A DNA stretch of 64,000 nucleotides from Sepiola atlantica (lineage: Eukaryota; Mollusca; Cephalopoda; Sepiida; Sepiolidae). Location of the stretch: NCBI GenBank assembly GCA_963556195.1, contig OY744531.1:47839200-47903199 (forward strand), in the 5' to 3' direction. Of this stretch, positions 58,885-64,000 are shown one piece after another. The notes below the pieces were generated by a model that was given only the letters and a program-made list of their open reading frames with translations, ran no database searches and had not been told where the DNA came from. The translations under genes and the position numbers were made by a program. Every line of letters starts with the position of its first letter. Position 1 is the first letter of the stretch.

Positions 58885-59995
58885 TATAATGAAAAAAGAA
58901 AAAACGAAAATAGCTCTATATTCATCTACATTTAATTATCATTTCAACACTTTGTAAGGACGACATATTTGAAGAAACACATAGAAGCCAATATTTAAAA
59001 ATAGTGGTGCATCTATGATGTGAAAAGAATATAGATTTTTAAGAAAATATAAACGTTAGAATTCAAAATATGTGGTGCGTTCATGAAGTGAAATTAATGG
59101 TTTTTTTTTATATCCATGTTATGAACAAAGGTTTGTTGGGGGATGTGGTGTGAAATAATTAGTCTTAATTTACATTCTAGTTCTGTTCGTGTAGTATTAG
59201 TTTGCTCAGTAAAGCAGATAAATTGAATTGCAGAAGCCGTAACGTTGTTTTAATGCGTCAGAGTTCTACGATGAGTATAGATTCAAGAATTATTCTGCAA
59301 GATTTATGTAAAATGAATTTAATCAGTGTAGCGTGTTTAAAGGTAAAAGAGAATGATAATGATGTGATGCATGAAAGAATATTGCGTTCAAGGAATTTTG
59401 ATTTGTGTACGTCTATTATGTTAACTAAGCCTTTTCTTGATTACACGGTGAGTTTCACCAACGTATATCTGATTGAAATTATTGCAATTATTTCATGGTA
59501 CAATATATATTTTTTGCATTAGATGTGAGTGTTTTAATGAAAATGTGTTGTTGCTTTTCATGGTTGCTTGCTAGTTTGTGATGCAATTTGTATTGTTGGA
59601 ATTTGTAGTTTATATAAAGTGTTTAAATTATGTTATTATTGGCGTGGTCGGTAAACGAAGATGTCTGTTTTTAAGAGAGGTTACGGTGGACATGATTTTT
59701 GTTTATTGCTTCTGGAAACATTTGTATGCAGTTTTTCTTTGCATTCTATGTGAAATATGTGGGGTATTGCAATGTGTTCAGTTAATTTGTGATGCATTTG
59801 AATCTAGATATTGTGGGCTGCAAATTCAAAAGGCACATATGGAGAAACCGATTATTGGGTCTGTTTTGATTTTGTAACTCTATTGTGACTAAAAATGCAT
59901 AGATTCTTTTTGTCTGTAGTTTTGCGATGTGCATTAAAGGGTTGATTATTGTTGGATTTTATTATTAATAATGCCCAGATTGGTATCGAGTTATT
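58885..59995. other. No gene identified
   Basis: Two plus-strand frames of 106 and 99 codons (59202-59522, 59578-59877) have no recognised motif; composition and lack of conserved features argue against calling them. Two similar phrases ('gtggtgcatctatgatgtga' and 'gtggtgcgttcatgaagtga') at about 59005 and 59071 hint at a decayed repeat. Confidence 0.35.
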
Positions 59996-59998
59996 GTT

Positions 59999-60000
<2 letters not shown>

Positions 60001-60068
<68 letters not shown>

Positions 60069-60135
60069 GGGAAATAATATATATATATATATATATATAT
60101 TCAGGGAAATAATATATATATATACATTCAGGGAA
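60001..60135. repeat. (TA)n array interrupted by 'ttcagggaaataa' units
   Basis: Three copies of 'attcagggaaataa' (about 60064, 60100 and 60126) alternate with TA runs of decreasing length, so the repeat unit is a TA run plus this 14-mer. Confidence 0.9.
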
Positions 60136-60204
60136 ATAACTCATGCGTATGTAAAATAGAAGCAAAATATACCATAAGTTAATTATAGATTATAAATAAT
60201 AACA

Positions 60205-60400
60205 ACAAAACTAACTTTATAAACGATAAATTTTACCAGCATTTCGGAGGGGTATATAACTGTAACAGTTAGCGCACTCGGACACGGCCCAAACTATAGT
60301 CAGCCACGCTGAGGAGCCACAGCAACGGTGAAACACGTGTCCGCGGATAACGTTGTATCTATAAATAACTATAAATAAATAAAGAAAAACAGGGAAGATC
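60205..60400 (+). repeat. tRNA-SINE-like copy 1, diverged
   Basis: Shares 'tttataaacgataaatt', 'ttagcgcactcgg', 'agtcagccacgctg' and 'acacgtg' with copy 2. The B-box-containing segment seen in copy 2 is missing here. Confidence 0.45.
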
Positions 60401-60484
60401 ATCAATGCGTATTTAACATGGATGCAATTCTGTATGCTCAAAGTGATGACATTATACCAAGATCGCTAAATAATAATAACAAAT

Positions 60485-60629
60485 ATAAGTTTATAAACGA
60501 TAAATTGTCACGGCATTCGGTTAGCGAACTCGGTCACAGCCCAAGTGATCGCAGGTTGGAGCCCAGTCATAGTCAGCCACACTGGTGAGTCGAAGTAACG
60601 GAAAACACGTGCCCTATTAATAAACATAA
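60485..60629 (+). repeat. tRNA-SINE-like copy 2
   Basis: 'ggttagcgaactcgg' resembles a pol III A box and 'aggttggagccc' resembles a B box (ggttcgaatcc) about 30 bp later, in the order and spacing of a tRNA-derived head. The body continues 'agtcagccacac', 'gagtcgaagtaacgg' and 'acacgtgcc' and runs into a long TA array. The parent tRNA is not identifiable. Confidence 0.5.
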
Positions 60630-60724
<95 letters not shown>

Positions 60725-60733
60725 TGTGTGTGT
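60630..60733. repeat. (TA)n array with short TG end, at a SINE tail
   Basis: About 90 bp of pure TA followed by a TG run of about 12 bp; it follows the SINE-like copy directly. Confidence 0.95.
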
Positions 60734-60734
60734 T

Positions 60735-60995
60735 TGTAGACGGTGAAAACTGCAACTTTCCCATTTTAATTTTGTAAAGCCATGGCCACTGTGAATGCGA
60801 TGTAATTAAAACCTTAATAATTGATTGACACTTTTTGACCTTTCCATTTTTACTGGGAAAATATTGATTAAATTCCGCATATATCGGGAATGGTGGCCTT
60901 CTTTCATTTCTATAACTTAATTTCGATAGTGACAAACCTCTTCCAAATTTTTATTTTAACATGAAGAGCTTTTATTTAAAAAGAAAATATTTTCG
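60735..60995. other. No gene seen
   Basis: Short AT-rich unique stretch between two TA arrays. Confidence 0.4.
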
Positions 60996-60996
60996 G

Positions 60997-61000
<4 letters not shown>

Positions 61001-61040
<40 letters not shown>
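61001..61040. repeat. (TA)n at the LINE 3' end
   Basis: A TA run of about 40 bp starts within about ten bases of the LINE stop codon on the minus strand, so it stands where a LINE tail would be. Confidence 0.95.
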
Positions 61041-61042
<2 letters not shown>

Positions 61043-61050
61043 AATTTTAT

Positions 61051-64000
61051 TTACACAGACATGTACAAAATCTGCGACACTGGCATGTCGATGTTATCTT
61101 CTTCTTTCTTGTGCCAGCTCCCTCGAAGCTGCAGCTCGGTCTTGGCAAGCCAGGTTCTCGTCTCGTCATCAAGGTCCGCTATGCCCTGCTCGCCATTGGG
61201 TGGTTTGAACAGCGGGCATTCCTCTATGACGTGTGTAACTGTCTGTTCTGGGTGGCCACATTCACAGGCAGCACCCTCTCTCAAACCCCAGTCTCTCATT
61301 GTGGCAGAAAAACGGCCCACACCAGTTCTCAGGCGGTTCAGATTGGTCCATTGCCTTCGTGGCAGCTCAGCCCCTGGTATGACGTCTGGGTCGGTGATGA
61401 ACATGTGCAGTCGGTGTTGGTCAGCTAGCTGCCAATCTTCCCTCCAGCGGTTCTTGGTCCACATCTGCTTTGAGGTGGTGTCTGGGACGGTTTCCAGAAG
61501 CTGATGCGCGTGCTGGGAGAGTGCGTAGCGTGATTTGAGGCGTACTGGTGGAGGAGGTTTGCTCATGATGTCATGGAGCAGATGTCTCTTGTCGATCTTG
61601 GCCTTGCGTGACAGTGCCAGGACAGTCGCTTCTCGTCGGATAGCGGGTGGGGCAATACCGGAGAGTATCGGTAGTTGGTTCGCCGGCGTGGCGCGGAGTG
61701 TCCCAGAGACTGTGCGCATGGCGGTGTTTAGAGCTGCGTCCACTTTCTTGGTGTGGGTACTTCGGCACCAAACCGGGGCGCAGTACTCGGCCGCTGAGAA
61801 AACCAGTGCTTGGGTGGATATCCGCAGGGTCTTGGTTGCAGCTCCCCATGTAGTACCGGCCAGACGACGAATCAGTGCAGCACGTGATGTCACCTTTGCT
61901 GTCACCTTTTCGATATGTTGACGGTATGTCAGTGAGCGGTCGAGTTTCACGCCAAGGTACGTCGGGGTGGCGTCGAACAGGAAGGCGGTGTTGTTGACCA
62001 TCACTTTAAGCTTGCGTTTGGCCTCGCGGTTGTTGAGGTGGAATACTGCGGACATGGTCTTGCCCACACTGAGTTTCAGCCGCCAGTTCTTGAGGTACCT
62101 GGACAAGGTCGTCATGTCCGCAGTGAGCCCAGCCTCGATGGTCTCCCATTTTTTCCCGTCTGTAGGATGGCTAGGTCGTCGGCGTACCCGTATTTTTTGG
62201 CTGTTGTTGTCGGTATGTCGTAGATGTATATGTTGAAGAGCATCGGGGACAAAACCGAGCCTTGCAGGACGCCGTTCTTTAGTCTCCGTAGTCTGCTGCT
62301 TTGGCCGTCGCTGGTGTGGAGGGAGAAGCTACGATTACTCAGCATCTCCATGATGAAGCTCACCAGGTGTCGATCTGGAATGGTTTGCAACAGCTTAACA
62401 TGGAGTCCACGTAACCAGATGGTGTCGTATGCAGCCGTGAAGTAGGACAGTGCCGGCTTTTTCTCCTCTCTGGAAGGCGCTCTCGATGTCCTGGGTTAGC
62501 AAGGCGACTTGGTCTGTTGTTGACTTGCCACGACGGAAGCCGGCTTGTTCCTTAGGTAGTATAGTTTCCACAACCGGTTCGAGGCGCGCATATAGTAGCC
62601 GTTCCAGGAGTTTGTATGGGACACAGAGAAGCGAGATCGGGCGGTAGCTTTTGGGGTCATCGAGCGGCTTGTTTGGCTTGGCCAGAGCGATGATCTTTGC
62701 TCGGCGCCAGATCTTTGGCAGTCGCGATGTTCTGTAGCACACGGTGTAGAGTAGGCGTAGCCATTCTGTTGCTTTCCGTCCTTGGTGGATGACAAACTCC
62801 GGGTGGATGTTATCAGGTCCTGGAGCTTTATTCGACTTCAGGCGTTTGGTGGCTACTTCCATCTCTCTCATCGTAAACTCACCCGAGAGGTCAGCGTCGG
62901 CACTCGGTGAGATGTGGAGATCCCTCAGTTTGGTTGTGGTGTCTCTTGTGAAGTACTTGTCCGCATCTGGGAAGCTACCATTCTTCATGAGCTGTGCTGC
63001 GATGGAATTGGCAGTGATTGGGCAAGGAGATGGTTTACTTGCACGACCAGTGAGCTTGTTGATGGTCTGCCAGGCTCTCCGGCTCGAGTGAGTGAAGTCG
63101 ATCGTCTCCACGGTTTCTTCCCATCTCTCTTGGCGCTTGGTGCTTAGTCTATCCAGAAGGCTGGTAGCTGCTGCTGCTCTCTCCTCACTATTTGTGGAGT
63201 CAGAGTGGCGGCGCAATTGATCTTCGCATTCCTCGTCCCAGCAAGGGATATAGTTGGTACGTCGTCCACGGGGAATGTGTTTCTTCGCAGCCTTTAGCAC
63301 CATCTCTGTGTAGGCTTCATAAGCATCGTCGGTGTTGTCGGCTCGAGGTGTTGGTAGAGCCTTAACTGATGTTTCGACCTCCTTCTTGTAGCCTTGCCAA
63401 TCCGCTTTGCGGAAGTTCCATCTCCGGACTGGTCTTCCCCCTATTGGCTGGATCAAGGATGGTGTTGTGATCAGCGATGGACGATGTTGTGAGTGAGGGA
63501 ACCGGTTCAGGATGCGTCTCTCCGGCAATGCTTGGTGCGGGAGGTTCTTAAAGAAAGCCAAGTCGGGGTTGGTCCCAGTGTTCCATCGTCCCGAAGTGAA
63601 CGACGAAGGCTCCTTCGGGTCGTAGAGGAGTGTGGCATCTACAGCAGATGCCCATTCAGATAGAGTGATGCCGTCCTGGTTGGTGATGTTGTATCCCCAG
63701 TCGGTGTGGCGACTATTGAAATCATTAGCATAAATTGCAGGTGCCGGCACATCCGGGATGGTGTGCGGCTCCAAACGGGATGGAGGTGGCTTGTAGATGT
63801 TGACTATGCTATTCTCAGCCACCTTCGTACTGATCCACTCAACTGTGGCATCATTGGTCGACTGACTAGCAGGCCACCATGGTACATTGTTCTTCACGAA
63901 CGTCGCGAGGCCATGATTTTTGCTGCTGGTGTAGCCAGCGAGCGTGAAGTCTGGGAGTTTAAGACTGGTGTCACTGACTTTGTGTGTCTCCTGGAGGAGG
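61051..64000 (-). pseudogene. LINE ORF2 (jockey/I-group-like): APE endonuclease, reverse transcriptase, C-terminal Cys/His motif
   Basis: Three minus-strand frames read as one ORF2 protein that is open to the window edge, so the 5' part lies outside. The edge encodes L-L-Q-E-T-H-K, the APE-endonuclease Glu motif, followed by Y-T-S-S-K-N-H-G-L-A-T-F; further endonuclease blocks are N-D-F-N-S-R-H (about 63720) and N-P-D-L-A-F. RT blocks in order: K-A-P-G-P-D-N-I (about 62820), Y-R-P-I-S-L-L-C, E-Q-A-G-F-R-R-G-K-S-T, V-L-Q-G-S-V-L-S-P, Y-A-D-D (about 62180). The C-terminus has C-E-C-G-H-P-E-Q-T-V-T-H-V-I-E-E-C-P-L-F. Frameshift 1 (about 62440-62455) falls in RT motif A and removes its leading Asp. 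Frameshift 2 is a one-base change in an A run at 62149-62154. The stop is at 61051-61053, overlapped by AATAAA on the minus strand. Its good preservation suggests a fairly young copy. Confidence 0.85.

Overview
This window looks like repeat-dominated, non-coding DNA from an animal nuclear genome, probably a mollusc and perhaps a coleoid cephalopod. The evidence is the AT-rich background, dozens of long (TA)n arrays, decayed LINEs of several lineages, a BEL/Pao retrotransposon, 5S- and tRNA-derived SINE-like copies and Helitron ends. The mollusc assignment is inference; no host marker gene is present. I found no convincing host protein-coding gene. Almost every long open reading frame is either a transposable-element remnant or an artefact of tandem repeats whose unit length is a multiple of three.

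Layout. 1-17.5 kb: AT-rich DNA with many TA/CA/GA microsatellites, a jockey/CR1-like LINE 3' end (about 5.57-5.80 kb), a 5S rRNA-derived SINE-like copy (6.9-7.14 kb, minus), two inverted-repeat elements (7.5-7.8 and 14.6-15.05 kb), a decayed RTE-like LINE (9.87-11.3 kb, minus) and a possible Helitron 5' end (15.5 kb). 17.54-23.73 kb: a BEL/Pao LTR retrotransposon with both LTRs, broken frames and an internal deletion of protease and the RT core; RNase H and integrase are still readable. 24-29 kb: a large imperfect palindrome (25.6-26.5 kb), a zinc-finger LINE tail, a perfect 54-bp tandem duplication resembling the U2 snRNA 5' end, and a mariner fragment.

29.01-50.19 kb is the most unusual region. 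I read it as two Helitron-like elements of one family joined head to tail with no base between them (CTAG|TC at 42034/42035). Their 3' ends are about 90% alike by eye, with the same hairpin and CTAG terminus. Neither shows Rep/helicase coding. Both are filled with nested satellites arranged in a similar order: a shared leader, a large satellite, 'gcttct..gtata' repeats, 'gcgataggtacgta' repeats, then the 3' hairpin. The first element has also undergone a roughly 5.5-kb tandem duplication of its interior. The second contains a roughly 30-copy array of a 177-bp unit that includes an apparently perfect 1,060-bp duplication.

50.2-64 kb: three decayed copies of one LINE family with an F-M-D-D reverse-transcriptase motif, two tRNA-SINE-like copies, more TA arrays, and a well-preserved minus-strand LINE (61.05 kb to beyond the window end) carrying APE endonuclease, RT and a C-terminal Cys/His motif, broken by two frameshifts. 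Several retroelement 3' ends run directly into (TA)n arrays, suggesting these tails seed many of the microsatellites.
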